From Prauserella muralis (GTDB lineage: Bacteria; Actinomycetota; Actinomycetes; Mycobacteriales; Pseudonocardiaceae): a stretch of DNA of 64,000 nucleotides. Of this stretch, positions 16,899 to 26,149 are shown in pieces. Below the pieces are notes generated by a model, which saw nothing but the letters and a program-made list of their open reading frames with translations, was not told the DNA's origin and made no database searches. Both the position numbers and the translations under genes were made by a program. Location: positions 682,001-746,000 of the forward strand of contig NZ_MASW01000005.1 in assembly GCF_003202285.1 (NCBI RefSeq), read 5' to 3'. Within the stretch, counting starts at the first letter, position 1, and each line of letters starts with the position of its first letter.

Positions 16899-18116
16899 AT
16901 GGCTGGTCTGCCCGCCGAGGTCCGGCGGCTGCGTTTCGCGGGCGTACCCCCGATCAGCGCGGTCGCCGGTGGCGCCTCGGTCGTGGCGCTCGGCGAGAAC
17001 AACCACTACATCCGCGAGTTCACGGTGCTGCGGACCGCGCTGCTGCGGGTGCTGGTGGAGGAACTCGGTTTCGGCGTCGTCGCCGTCGAATCCGGCTTTC
17101 CCGAGGGACGGCTCGTCGACGACTGGGTCCGCGGCGGCCCGGGAGACGCCCGGGCGGTGGCCAGGGGCGGCTTCACGTTCCGCTTCGCCGACCCGCCCGA
17201 GATGGTCGCGCTGCTGCGCTGGCTGCGCGAGCACAACACGGCCGGCGGCCGGGTCCGGTTCGCGGGTCTCGACGTGCCTGGGTCGGGCGGCTCGCCGCTG
17301 CCCGCGCTCCGCCAGGTGCGCGACCACCTTGCCGAGCACGCAGCGGGTGACGTGGCGCTCGCCGACGCGGCGGTCGAGGCGACCCGCCCCTACGCCGCGG
17401 CCAACAACAGCGCCGCGCTGGCTCGCTACGCGACACTGAGCCCGGCACAGCGCGACGCCGCGACGGCCGCCCTGTCCCGGTTATGGCTGCGAATGGACGC
17501 ACTGCCGCTGGGGCCCGACCCCCGCGGCACGCGGATCGCCCGGCACGCGGCACTCGGCGCCTTGCGGCTCGACGAGCACCTGCGCGAGCTCTCCCGGCTC
17601 GCCCCGGCGGAGGCGGCCACGCTCGCGTGCTCGTCGCGCGACGTCTACATGGCCGAGACCGTGCGCCTGCTTCGCCTGCTGCACGGCCCCGGCGCGCGGA
17701 TCGCCATGCTGGCGCACAACGCCCACGCCCAGCGGGTGCCGATGCGGCTGCTGCCCAACGTCGTCGCGCGCCCGGCAGGTGCCTACCTCGCCGAGGAACT
17801 GGGCGAGGACTACCTGGCGGTCGGCGTGACCGCGCTCGGCGGCACCACGGCCGACGCGCAGGTCGACGACAACGCCCGCCTCGGGTTCACGGTCGGCGAG
17901 CAGCCGCTCGGCCCGCCCGCCGAGGACAGCGTGGAACACGCGATCGCCGGTGAAGGCCTTGCCGCGGAGCCGGTGCTGCTTGACCTGCGACCGGCCCGCG
18001 GTGCGAACGGCCCGTCGAGCATCCGGCACGTCGCCGCGCACGCCCCCGTCGACGTGCTCGCCGCGTTCGACGCGCTGATCTGTCTGCCCGAGACGTCGGC
18101 GAGCCGGCTGGACTGA
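16899..18116 (+). CDS. Erythromycin-esterase-family protein
   Basis: 405 residues from ATG 16899, with ACAGGGG upstream. Family landmarks: VALGENNHYIREF (the histidine near the N-terminus), VAVESGFPEGRLVDDWV, RFAGLDVPGSGGS and the C-terminal IAMLAHNAHAQRVP with a HNxH motif. Members use a metal-free His/Glu centre; only some hydrolyse macrolide lactones (EreA/EreB), and most have unknown substrates. No resistance context is visible, so an antibiotic role should not be assumed. The gene stands alone. Confidence 0.85.
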   Translation: MAGLPAEVRRLRFAGVPPISAVAGGASVVALGENNHYIREFTVLRTALLRVLVEELGFGVVAVESGFPEGRLVDDWVRGGPGDARAVARGGFTFRFADPPEMVALLRWLREHNTAGGRVRFAGLDVPGSGGSPLPALRQVRDHLAEHAAGDVALADAAVEATRPYAAANNSAALARYATLSPAQRDAATAALSRLWLRMDALPLGPDPRGTRIARHAALGALRLDEHLRELSRLAPAEAATLACSSRDVYMAETVRLLRLLHGPGARIAMLAHNAHAQRVPMRLLPNVVARPAGAYLAEELGEDYLAVGVTALGGTTADAQVDDNARLGFTVGEQPLGPPAEDSVEHAIAGEGLAAEPVLLDLRPARGANGPSSIRHVAAHAPVDVLAAFDALICLPETSASRLD

Positions 18117-18267
18117 CCGATCGGCGAGTCCGCCGAGGCCGTTGTGCGTCGGATGACGTATCTTTCGGCGCTTTCCGCGGCGGAGGTCACGCCACCCGTG
18201 CACACGGACGGACTGCCGGGCATGCTTGTCGGACCAGGCCGGCGACGACGCGGGAGAGGGCACGAGC

Positions 18268-18954
18268 ATGGAGCGCAACGGTGACCGTCACGCCGCGTCG
18301 AAACCGGTGCGGGTAGTCATCGTCGACGACCATGCGGTGGTGCGCCGTGGGCTGCGCGCGTTCCTGGACGTGCTCGACGACGTGGAGGTCGTGGCGGAGG
18401 CCGGCGACGGGCAGGCCGCGCTCGACCTGCTGGAGCGGATGGCCGCCCACCGGGAACTGCCCGACGTGGTGCTGCTGGACCTCGTGATGCCCCGGATGGA
18501 CGGAGTGCTCGTCACCCAGCAGATCACCGGCCGGTTCCCGCCGGTGCGGGTCGTCGTGCTGACGAGCTTCGGCGAGCTGGAGCGGGTGCAGGCGGCGCTG
18601 GCGGGCGGCGCGGCGGGGTTCCTGCTCAAGAGCGCGGGCGCCGACGACGTGGCCACCGCGATCCAGGCGGCCGCCCGCGACGAGGTGTTCCTCGACCCGG
18701 CGGTGGCCCGGCGGCTCACCCACCGGATGGTGTCGCCGCCCACCGGGCTCAGCGCGCTGACGGCACGGGAAAGGGACGTGCTGACGCTGGTCGCGAAAGG
18801 ACTGTCCAACCAGGAGATCGCGACCCGGCTGGTGATCAGCGAGCGCACGGCGCGCACGCACGTGAGCAACGTGCTGCGCAAGCTCGGTCTCAGCTCCCGC
18901 ACCCAGGCCGCGCTCGTGGCGGTGCGTGAGGGGCTCGTGCCCCCGCAGGCCTGA
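18268..18954 (+). CDS. NarL/FixJ-type response regulator (orphan)
   Basis: 228 residues from ATG 18268 after GGGAGAGGG. Receiver domain: acidic pair IVDDH, phosphoacceptor aspartate in LLDLVMP, the threonine of VVLTSF, and lysine in FLLKSAG. C-terminal LuxR-type helix-turn-helix: TARERDVLTLVAKGLSNQEI and SERTARTHVSNVLRKLGL. No histidine kinase is adjacent, so the signal is unknown. The gene ends in a strong terminator shared with the convergent aromatic operon. Confidence 0.92.
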   Translation: MERNGDRHAASKPVRVVIVDDHAVVRRGLRAFLDVLDDVEVVAEAGDGQAALDLLERMAAHRELPDVVLLDLVMPRMDGVLVTQQITGRFPPVRVVVLTSFGELERVQAALAGGAAGFLLKSAGADDVATAIQAAARDEVFLDPAVARRLTHRMVSPPTGLSALTARERDVLTLVAKGLSNQEIATRLVISERTARTHVSNVLRKLGLSSRTQAALVAVREGLVPPQA

Positions 18955-18974
18955 CGCCGCACGGGGGCACGAGC
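18933..18974. terminator. Bidirectional terminator, 13-bp perfect stem
   Basis: The arm GCTCGTGCCCCCG at 18933-18945 pairs exactly with CGGGGGCACGAGC at 18962-18974, with a 16-nt loop. The left arm overlaps the end of the response-regulator gene. It separates that gene from the convergent LigAB operon. Confidence 0.8.
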
Positions 18975-18993
18975 GGGCTCGATCGCGGGCGCG

Positions 18994-19272
18994 TCAGGTG
19001 CGCTCCTGCGGGTGGGTGGCGAGCGCCTCGACGGTCACGTCCATCCACTTCCACATCGGCAGCGACGCCAGCGCGTCGTGCAGCGCGGCCGGGTCGTCGG
19101 CCTCGTAGAGGCCCACGGTGGCGTTGCGGCCGGGCACCCGCCACAAGCGCTTGAGCACGCCGTCCTCGCGCAGCTGCAGGGCGCGCTCGCGCTCGGCCTT
19201 GCGCAGCTGGTCCCGGGTCTCGTCCGGGGTGTCGGGCGGAAGACGGTTCTCCGTGCGGACCAGAAACTCCAT
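18994..19272 (-). CDS. Muconolactone delta-isomerase-family small protein
   Basis: 92 residues from ATG 19272 (AGGGAG upstream). The ferredoxin-like fold shows MEFLVRTENRLPPD, ERERALQLREDGVLKRLWR, NATVGLYEADD and LPMWKWMDVTVEALATHP, matching the CatC family by length and motifs. CatC isomerises muconolactone in ortho-cleavage, yet no catechol or ortho-pathway genes are present here. As the last gene of the extradiol operon it could instead catalyse a keto-enol isomerisation of 4-oxalomesaconate, a step with no recognised enzyme here (inference). Confidence 0.8.
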   Translation of the reverse strand: MEFLVRTENRLPPDTPDETRDQLRKAERERALQLREDGVLKRLWRVPGRNATVGLYEADDPAALHDALASLPMWKWMDVTVEALATHPQERT

Positions 19273-19307
19273 CGGCTCTCCCTTGTCGCGGCGGGGTCAG
19301 GACACGG

Positions 19308-20015
19308 TCACGGTGCGCAGGCGGCCAGCAGCACGTCGGCGAGTTCCTTGGGTGCGGTCACCATGGCCTCGTGGCCGGTCGCCACGTGCTGGACCGGCCA
19401 GCCGCGGGCGGCGGCGCGTTCGGCGTGCGGCTGGAACACCCGCATCCAGTCCGTGCACTCGACGAACGTCGCGGGCACCGACTCCCCCGCCCCGGACAGC
19501 CGCAACGGCTCGGTGTAGGTCAGCCACGGATGCGGTGTCAGCCGCGCGCCGAGCCAGTCGAGGTCGGCCTGCTCGGTGACGCCGAGGACGGTCAGCGAGC
19601 GCACGGGGATCAGCCAGCCGAAGCCCGGTCCGGCCACCGACTCCCGGTAGTGCCCCGCGACCGTCTCGGGCAGCAGGTCGATGGCGGCCTCGCCGTCGTC
19701 GCCGACGAACGCGTCGAGATAGACGCGCCTGCTCAGCCGCTCGCCGATCCGGTCGGCGACGGCGGTGACCACCTGGCCCGCGTAGCTGTGACCCACCAGC
19801 ACCACGTCGTCGAGATCGTGCGTCTCGACGAGCGCCACGACGTCCTGGACGTGGGTGCCCAGCCCCACCGACGCGCTGAGCAGATGCGCCCGGTCGCTGA
19901 CCCCGGTCAGCGTCGGGGTGTGCACGTCGTGGCCTTCCGCGCGCAGTGCCGGGGCCACCCGCTGCCACACCCAGCCTCCGTGCCAGGCGCCGTGGAGGAG
20001 GACGAACGTCGTCAT
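19308..20015 (-). CDS. Alpha/beta-hydrolase of the LigAB operon
   Basis: 235 residues from ATG 20015, coupled to ligB by ATGA. EstC/salicylate-esterase-like: N-terminal VLLHGAWHGGWVW, nucleophile elbow VGHSYAGQV, late histidine ATGHEAMV. Relatives hydrolyse small esters or act as lyases/lactonases. Tight coupling to ligB implies a pathway role, such as ester activation of an aromatic substrate or lactone opening. It is not related to the amidohydrolase LigI that opens 2-pyrone-4,6-dicarboxylate. Confidence 0.82.
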   Translation of the reverse strand: MTTFVLLHGAWHGGWVWQRVAPALRAEGHDVHTPTLTGVSDRAHLLSASVGLGTHVQDVVALVETHDLDDVVLVGHSYAGQVVTAVADRIGERLSRRVYLDAFVGDDGEAAIDLLPETVAGHYRESVAGPGFGWLIPVRSLTVLGVTEQADLDWLGARLTPHPWLTYTEPLRLSGAGESVPATFVECTDWMRVFQPHAERAAARGWPVQHVATGHEAMVTAPKELADVLLAACAP

Positions 20016-20878
20016 GCCGGTGCCCCCTCGCGGTCGCCGAGGTCCTCGAACAGCGCCAGCCCGGCCGCCGTGTTCGACGCGGGCACGTGATACGTCTCGT
20101 GCACGCGGGTGATGGTGTCGCTCAGCGCGCCGCGCATGACCAGCCACATGATCAGCTCGATGCCCTCGGTGCCCGCCTCGCGGATGTAGTCCTCGCGGGT
20201 CAGCGCCGCCAGCTTCTCCGGGTCGTGCTCGATGGCGTCGAGGAACATCCGGTCGAAACCGGTGTTGATGAGCCCGGCCCGCGCGCCCGCCAGCTGGTGC
20301 GACATCCCTCCGGTGCCGAACACCGCCACCGAGATGTCCTGCGGGAACGAGCGGATCGCCCTGCCCAGCGCCTTGCCCAGCGCCAGGCAGCGGGCGGCCG
20401 TGGGCTGCGGGTACTGGATCACGTTGACCAGCAGCGGCACCACCGCGCACGGCCAGGCCTGCCCCGGCTCCGGGCAGTACACCGACAGCGGGACGGTGAG
20501 TCCGTGGTCGACGTCGAGCCGGTGGTAGGTGGTGATGTCGAACGAGTCGTCGATCAGCTCCCGCACGAGGTGCTCGCTCAGCTCGGGCGCGCCCGTGACG
20601 GGAGGCACCGGCCTGCGGCCCCAGCCCTCGTCGGCCACCGGGTACCGGTCGGCGGTGCCGATCGCGAACGCCGGAACCTGGTCGAGGTCGACGGCGTTGG
20701 CGTGGTCGTTGTACACCACCACCGCCACGTCCGGCGTGTGCTCGGCCATCCAGCGCCGCGCGGGCTCGTAGCCGTCGAACAGCGGCTTCCAGTAGTCGTC
20801 GGCCGTCTTGCCGTTGTCCATCGCCGCGCCGATCGAGGGCACGTGCGAGGTCGCCAGCCCCCAGATGATCCTAGCCAA
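20012..20878 (-). CDS. ligB: Protocatechuate 4,5-dioxygenase beta (catalytic) subunit LigB
   Basis: 288 residues from TTG 20878. This start is chosen because it overlaps the ligA end by 8 bp, follows GGGAGGGCGG, and gives the family N-terminus (M)ARIIWGLATSHVPSIG. Extradiol class III: iron ligands H12, H59 and E241, and catalytic base H194 in GMSHQLAG, aligning with LigB positions known from Sphingobium. It cleaves protocatechuate between C4 and C5 with O2; LigAB-type enzymes also accept gallate and 3-O-methylgallate. Co-operonic with ligA, folD, purU and metF. Confidence 0.93.
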   Translation of the reverse strand: MARIIWGLATSHVPSIGAAMDNGKTADDYWKPLFDGYEPARRWMAEHTPDVAVVVYNDHANAVDLDQVPAFAIGTADRYPVADEGWGRRPVPPVTGAPELSEHLVRELIDDSFDITTYHRLDVDHGLTVPLSVYCPEPGQAWPCAVVPLLVNVIQYPQPTAARCLALGKALGRAIRSFPQDISVAVFGTGGMSHQLAGARAGLINTGFDRMFLDAIEHDPEKLAALTREDYIREAGTEGIELIMWLVMRGALSDTITRVHETYHVPASNTAAGLALFEDLGDREGAPA

Positions 20879-21215
20879 AGTTCCGCCCTCCCGAGCGCAT
20901 CGCGGCCATGAACTCCTCGGTCGACATGCCGGTGAACACGCCACCGAGGTACTGCATCGACTTCTGGTCGAGCATGGCCAGTTTGAACGTGTAGAAAATG
21001 GACGCACCCAGCTCGAGCATGCCCGTCCAGTCGCGCTCCAGGATCGCCTTCTTCTGCTCCTCGGAGAGCCCGTAGGCGTCGCAGTAGGCCGCCTCGTCCT
21101 CGCTGAAGCGCCGCCGGTTCTCCGGATCCTTCAGCGAGCCGCACAGCCGGTTGATCGCGTAGCCGCGCCTGCTGGCCGCCACGTCGAGCAGGTAGTTGTC
21201 GCGGGCTTCGGTCAT
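20871..21215 (-). CDS. ligA: Protocatechuate 4,5-dioxygenase alpha subunit LigA
   Basis: 114 residues from ATG 21215, overlapping the folD stop (ATGA) and preceded by AAGGGG. All-helical small subunit that caps the LigB active site: INRLCGSLKDPENRRRF, DEAAYCDAYGLSEEQ and LGGVFTGMSTEEFMAAMRSG are typical. It is separate from LigB, unlike the single-chain gallate dioxygenases DesB/GalA, so the enzyme is of the LigAB kind. Confidence 0.93.
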   Translation of the reverse strand: MTEARDNYLLDVAASRRGYAINRLCGSLKDPENRRRFSEDEAAYCDAYGLSEEQKKAILERDWTGMLELGASIFYTFKLAMLDQKSMQYLGGVFTGMSTEEFMAAMRSGGRNFG

Positions 21216-22090
21216 ATCGCACCCCTTACCGGTTGCACCGACGGTTGACGAGCGGCTTCGTGCTGTCGTGCCGCCCTGATCGTCTGCGCGAGCAGGGTGG
21301 CGATGGTCATCGGCCCGACGCCGCCGGGCACCGGCGTGAGGTAGGACGCGCGCTCGGCGGCCGCCGCGTGCTCGACGTCGCCGGTGTTGTCGGCGTAGCC
21401 CGCGTCGACCACCACGGCGCCGGGCTTGATCCACGCGCCGCGGATGAGACCGGGCCTGCCCACGGCGGCCACCACGATGTCGGCCTCCGCGACCCGCGCC
21501 GCGAGGTCGGCGGTGCGGGAGTGGCAGTACGTCACGGTGGCGTCGCGGGCCAGCAGCAGCATCCCGGCCGGTTTGCCCAGAATGGCGCTGCGCCCGACGA
21601 CGACGGCGTGCCTGCCCGCGAGTGGAATGTCGTAGGCGTCGAGCAATGCCATGATCCCGCCCGGCGTCGCGGAGTGGAAGCCGTCCTCACCGAAGGCCAT
21701 CGCGGCGAACGAGGTGCGTGTGACCCCGTCGACGTCCTTCGCCGGGTCGATCGCCTCGAACGCCGCGCGCTCGTCGAGGTGGGCGGGCACCGGGTGTTGC
21801 AGCAGGATGCCGTCGACCGCCGGGTCGTCGGAGAGTTCGCGAAGCTGGTGCACGAGCGTCTCGGTGCTGATCGAGGACGCCAGCGTGAGGCGATGCGAGT
21901 GCATGCCCGCCTTGAGGCAGCGGTTGGCCTTCATGCGCACGTAGGTGTGCGACGCGGGGTCGTCGCCGACGAGCACCGTGGCCAGCACCGGCACACGGCC
22001 GTGGTCGGCGACGAACTCGCTGACCTCGCGGCCGACCCGGTCGAGCAGGGCCGCCGCGACGGCACGCCCATCGAGAACCTGTGCGGTCAC
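21212..22090 (-). CDS. folD: Methylene-THF dehydrogenase/methenyl-THF cyclohydrolase FolD
   Basis: 292 residues from GTG 22090, with GGGAGG before it. Catalytic lysine in SHTYVRMKANRC, the loop PAKDVDGVT, Rossmann block VVVGRSAILGKP, and TPVPGGVGPMT at the C-terminus are classic. It interconverts 5,10-methylene-, methenyl- and 10-formyl-THF. Placed between purU and ligA, this is very likely a second, catabolic FolD serving oxidation of aryl-methyl groups rather than the housekeeping copy; a housekeeping folD should exist elsewhere. Confidence 0.94.
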   Translation of the reverse strand: MTAQVLDGRAVAAALLDRVGREVSEFVADHGRVPVLATVLVGDDPASHTYVRMKANRCLKAGMHSHRLTLASSISTETLVHQLRELSDDPAVDGILLQHPVPAHLDERAAFEAIDPAKDVDGVTRTSFAAMAFGEDGFHSATPGGIMALLDAYDIPLAGRHAVVVGRSAILGKPAGMLLLARDATVTYCHSRTADLAARVAEADIVVAAVGRPGLIRGAWIKPGAVVVDAGYADNTGDVEHAAAAERASYLTPVPGGVGPMTIATLLAQTIRAARQHEAARQPSVQPVRGAI

Positions 22091-22103
22091 GCTCTGCGCC
22101 TCC

Positions 22104-22975
<872 letters not shown>

Positions 22976-22979
<4 letters not shown>

Positions 22980-23857
22980 CGCCGGTCCTCACCGCCGATC
23001 GAGGCCAGCAGCGACCGCCGCCACCGTTCCGTCCCGGCCAGCTCGTTGAAGGTGAAGATGTGCAGGCCCCGGATGTTGCTGTCGGTCCTCGGCACCGCGG
23101 CACCGAGCCGCTTCGCCAGCTTCGTCGGGTTGTACCCGCCGGGCATCAGGAAGCGCCACGCCAGGCTGCGCTGCTTCTGCAGGAACCGCGCCGACTGACC
23201 CAGCCCGATGCCCGCCGAGATGCGCATGAGCTTCTGCCTGTTCACCGGCCCCGGCATCCCGACGTGGACGTCGAGGCCGACACCGCAGGCGGCGATCCGG
23301 GCGGCCCACGTGCTCGTGGTCGTGGCGTCGAAGCAGATCTGGGTGATGACGCGGGTCGCCAACGGTGCCTTCTGCTTCAGGGCCAGGTCGATCGCCTCCT
23401 GCGGGATGCGCGCGTGACCCTCCGGGTAGCCGCCGATGCCGACCTCGGTGAACGGGTGACCGTGCGCCTCCATCGCCTGCAGCAGCGCGTGCGCGTCGGC
23501 GAACTCGCCCACGGGCTCCGGCGCGTCACCGCCGACGACGAACACCGAGCGCACCCCGGCCTCGCGCAGCCGGTCCACCACCTCGCCGACGTGGCGGGTG
23601 TTCGCGAACTGCCGCGCCGGCAGGTGCGGCGCGACGGAGTAGCCGTGGCCCAGCAGGCGCTCGGTGAGCGCCAGGGTCGTGTCGATGCCCTTGGCCTCGG
23701 TGACGGTGACCGTCAGCGGCACGCTGACCGGCACGGTGGCGACCACGTCCCGCTCGGTGTTCTTGAACGGCATCACCTCGTAGCTGATGTTGCGCACCAG
23801 ATCGGCGAGATGGGCCCGCCGGCGACCACGGCCGGCGACCTCCTGCTGCAGGGTCAT
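22976..23857 (-). CDS. metF: Methylenetetrahydrofolate reductase-like protein (MetF family, divergent)
   Basis: 293 residues from ATG 23857, after GAGGAGA. TIM-barrel MetF family by length and pattern: ISYEVMPFK replaces the usual FEFFPPK, and later GIGGYPEGHA, KAPLATRVITQICFDA and GVGLDVHVGMPGPV (flavin/folate barrel) match. It is a divergent subfamily that I associate with methyl-THF oxidation in demethylation clusters. Here it would run in the oxidative direction, turning 5-methyl-THF from LigM into methylene-THF for FolD. It is the first gene of the minus-strand operon. Confidence 0.85.
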
Positions 23858-23909
23858 GGCTCTCCTCGTTCGTCACACGGGGCGCGGCGCGGGGCGTTCG
23901 CCCTCGTTG

Positions 23910-24445
23910 TCAGTAGAGCCCACGGGATGCGGGCCTGACCTCGGGCATCGGGGCCGAGTTGACCGCGACAAATGACCGAGCGGTGCTCGCCGGTTCGCCG
24001 AGGGCGGCAGGCGAGGCGGGCACGGCCTTGGCCAGCAGCTCCGCGTACTCGGCGGCGGGTTCGGAGTCCCACGTGATGCCACCGCCCGTGCCGTAGGTGG
24101 TGCTGGCGGTGTCGGTGTCCACGACCGCCGCGCGGATGGCGACGTCGAACCGGGCGCACCGCACATGTCCCCGGGGGCACCATGCCGATCGCACCACAGT
24201 AGACACCGCGCCAGCCCGGTTCCCGGCCGCGGCGTCGCGGTCACCCTCCGAGGTGAGCTGGTGGACCGTCGGGTACCGCTCGGCCCGGCACAGGGCCGTC
24301 ACGGCGATGCTGCCGGTGGTGGCGACCCTGGCGGCGTCGTTGCGGATGACATCCACGATCATGCCCGCAGGAACGCGGCCGGCGAGAGGCCGGAGACGAC
24401 GCGCCCATCGCGGTCTGAGACGGCGTAGCGATCGTCGACTCGAGC
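23910..24445 (-). pseudogene. pabB: Decayed aminodeoxychorismate synthase component I (pabB) remnant
   Basis: Pieces of the chorismate-binding enzyme survive in two frames. One frame reads GRVVSGLSPAAFLRA near 24370-24445. A shifted frame from 24362 reads MIVDVIRNDAARVATTGSI and ERYPTVHQLTSE, then jumps to ARFDVAIRAAVVDT and YGTGGGITWDSEPAAEYAEL. The central section with the VTGAPK-type motif is missing, as is the N-terminal half. It has a frameshift plus at least two deletions and is certainly non-functional. It fills most of the 845-bp gap between metF and galB; the rest of the gap holds the promoters of both operons. Confidence 0.75.
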
Positions 24446-24604
24446 CCCGGCCTTGGTGTTCGATATCCGCGAGGGTCGCGCCGCGCACCTGGCCCACCGG
24501 CTCCGCGCGCGTCATGGGAAGGCACGGTAAGCCGCTCCCCCACCGCCTCGGCAGCGTCCGATGACGGCGGTTCGCGGGACATCCCGCCCGCCCCGGCCGC
24601 GACG

Positions 24605-24614
24605 TTTGACGTAG
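24605..24614 (+). promoter_or_regulatory. Shared motif TTTGACGTAG, copy upstream of galB
   Basis: Exact decamer about 90 bp before the galB start, in gene orientation, inside GCGACGTTTGACGTAG. The same decamer occurs at 26140 (minus), 37022 and 44945, always before a transport or aromatic-catabolism gene. A weaker copy (TTTGTCGCGG, minus, 23963-23972) lies 106 bp before metF. Candidate regulator-binding site. Confidence 0.6.
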
Positions 24615-24704
24615 CCGTGAGGAGTCTGCGGGCCATCCCGATCACGGTCTCGTGCTCCTAGTGTGCCTATCGAGTGCCACGCAGACGTCGAAGGAGATGG
24701 CGGG

Positions 24705-25427
24705 ATGAGTTCGTTGCTGGTGATCAGCGCCCACGCGGGCGATTTCGTCTGGCGCGCCTCGGGAGCGATCGCGCTGGCGACGGCGCGGGGCGAGCGGGCG
24801 AAGGTGCTCTGCCTGACCTACGGCGAGCGGGGCGAGTCGGCGAAGGCGTGGCGGGAGGGCAGGACGCTCGACGAGATCAAGCAGCTCCGCCGCACCGAGG
24901 CCGCCAACGCGGCGGAGGTGCTCGGCGCGGAGATCGAGTTCCTCGACGCGGGCGACTATCCGCTGCTGGAGAACCCGGAGCTGGTGGACCGGATCGTGCA
25001 CGTCTACCGCGACGTGAACCCGTCGGTGGTGCTCACGCATCCGCTGGCCGACCCGTACAACCAGGACCATCCGGCCGCCGCCCGCATGGCGTTGCAGGCG
25101 CGGGTGCTGGCGCAGGCGATCGGCTACGACGCGCCCGGTGATCCGCTCGGTGCCCCGCCGGTGTTCTTCTTCGAGCCGCACCAGCCGGAGCAGTGCGACT
25201 TCAAGCCGAACGTGCTGCTGGACATCACGCCGGTGTTCGACACCAAGCGCAAGGCCATGGAGTGCCTGCCCGCGCAGCAGCACATGTGGGACTACTACAC
25301 CGAGCTCGCCAAGCGGCGGGGGGTGCAGCTCAAACGCAACGCGGGCCCGAACCTCGGCCTGCCGCACACCACGATGGGCGAGGCCTACATGCGGCTCTAC
25401 CCGCAGGTCACCGAGGAGCTGGCGTGA
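24705..25427 (+). CDS. galB: 4-Oxalomesaconate hydratase (GalB type, PIG-L fold)
   Basis: 240 residues from ATG 24705, after AAGGAG. LmbE/PIG-L-like zinc enzyme: H10 and D13 in SAHAGDFVWRA and H122 in YNQDHPAAARMA form the metal site; TYGERGESAKAWREG and FEPHQPEQC follow the GalB pattern. In Pseudomonas, GalB (unrelated to LigJ) hydrates 4-oxalomesaconate to 4-carboxy-4-hydroxy-2-oxoadipate in gallate catabolism. The next gene encodes the aldolase for that product and overlaps by GTGA, supporting the assignment over a generic deacetylase. Confidence 0.88.
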   Translation: MSSLLVISAHAGDFVWRASGAIALATARGERAKVLCLTYGERGESAKAWREGRTLDEIKQLRRTEAANAAEVLGAEIEFLDAGDYPLLENPELVDRIVHVYRDVNPSVVLTHPLADPYNQDHPAAARMALQARVLAQAIGYDAPGDPLGAPPVFFFEPHQPEQCDFKPNVLLDITPVFDTKRKAMECLPAQQHMWDYYTELAKRRGVQLKRNAGPNLGLPHTTMGEAYMRLYPQVTEELA

Positions 25428-26119
25428 GGAACGTGATCGTCACCGACCCCCCGCGCGCCGACCTGGAGCAGGTGACCAAGCTCGCCGGGTACGGTGTGGC
25501 CACGGTGCACGAGGGCATGGGCCGCACCGGGTACCTGGGGCCGCGGATCCGCCCGGTTCACCTCGGTTCCCGCATCGGCGGCACCGCCGTCACCGTGCTG
25601 TGCTGGCCCGGTGACAACCTGATGATCCACGCGGCCGTGGAGCAGTGCCGCGCGGGCGACGTGCTGGTGGTGACCACGACGTCGCCTTCAAGCGACGGCG
25701 CGTTCGGCGAGCTGTTCGCCACCGCCCTGCAGTTGCGCGGGGTGAGGGGGCTGGTCACGACGGGCGGCGTCCGTGACGTGGCCGAACTGCACGCCATGGA
25801 CTTCCCCGTGTGGTCGGCCGCGGTCAGTGCACAAGGGACGGTCAAGGCCACCGCGGGCGCGGTCAACGTGCCGGTGACGGTGGGCGGGCAGCTGATCCGG
25901 CCCGGGGACGCGGTCCTCGCCGACGACGACGGCGCCATGGTCGTCGCGCGGCAGGACGTCGAGGCGGCGCTGGAGTCGGCCCAGGCGCGCGTCGACAAGG
26001 AAGAGGCCTCCCGAGAGGCCTTCCGCCGGGGCGAACTCGGGCTCGACCGATACGGTCTGCGCGACAAGCTCGCCCAGCTCGGCGTCGAGTACGTGACCGC
26101 CGAGGAATACGGATTCTGA
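25424..26119 (+). CDS. ligK: 4-Carboxy-4-hydroxy-2-oxoadipate aldolase (LigK/GalC)
   Basis: 231 residues from GTG 25424, overlapping the galB stop. RraA/HMG-aldolase fold: HEGMGRTGYL, CWPGDNLMIHAAVE, and the catalytic GGVRDVAEL containing the conserved Arg-Asp; length and C-terminal VEYVTAEEYGF match LigK/GalC aldolases. It splits 4-carboxy-4-hydroxy-2-oxoadipate into pyruvate and oxaloacetate, the last step of 4,5-cleavage of protocatechuate or gallate. A related but shorter RraA-type protein is encoded at 58468. Confidence 0.92.
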   Translation: MRNVIVTDPPRADLEQVTKLAGYGVATVHEGMGRTGYLGPRIRPVHLGSRIGGTAVTVLCWPGDNLMIHAAVEQCRAGDVLVVTTTSPSSDGAFGELFATALQLRGVRGLVTTGGVRDVAELHAMDFPVWSAAVSAQGTVKATAGAVNVPVTVGGQLIRPGDAVLADDDGAMVVARQDVEAALESAQARVDKEEASREAFRRGELGLDRYGLRDKLAQLGVEYVTAEEYGF

Positions 26120-26139
26120 CCTGCCGGGAGCCGCCGTGC

Positions 26140-26149
26140 CTACGTCAAA
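26140..26149 (-). promoter_or_regulatory. Shared motif TTTGACGTAG, copy upstream of ligM
   Basis: The exact decamer lies on the minus strand, 130 bp before the ligM start; on the plus strand it is part of GTCAAATGAC, a short perfect inverted repeat. Inverted orientation relative to the gene argues for a regulator site rather than a -35 box. Confidence 0.6.

Noticed and set aside
16899-18116. Macrolide-resistance gene
   Set aside because: The erythromycin-esterase family is broad and no resistance or macrolide-synthesis context is visible, so only the family is claimed.
18994-19272. Catechol ortho-pathway isomerase CatC in its usual role
   Set aside because: No catechol dioxygenase, CatB or beta-ketoadipate genes are in the window and the gene ends a meta-cleavage operon; only the family is claimed.
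24605-24614. TTTGACGTAG as an ordinary -35 promoter box
   Set aside because: No TAnnnT-like -10 at 16-19 bp in the copies checked, two copies point away from their gene, and conservation extends beyond the hexamer; a regulator site fits better.
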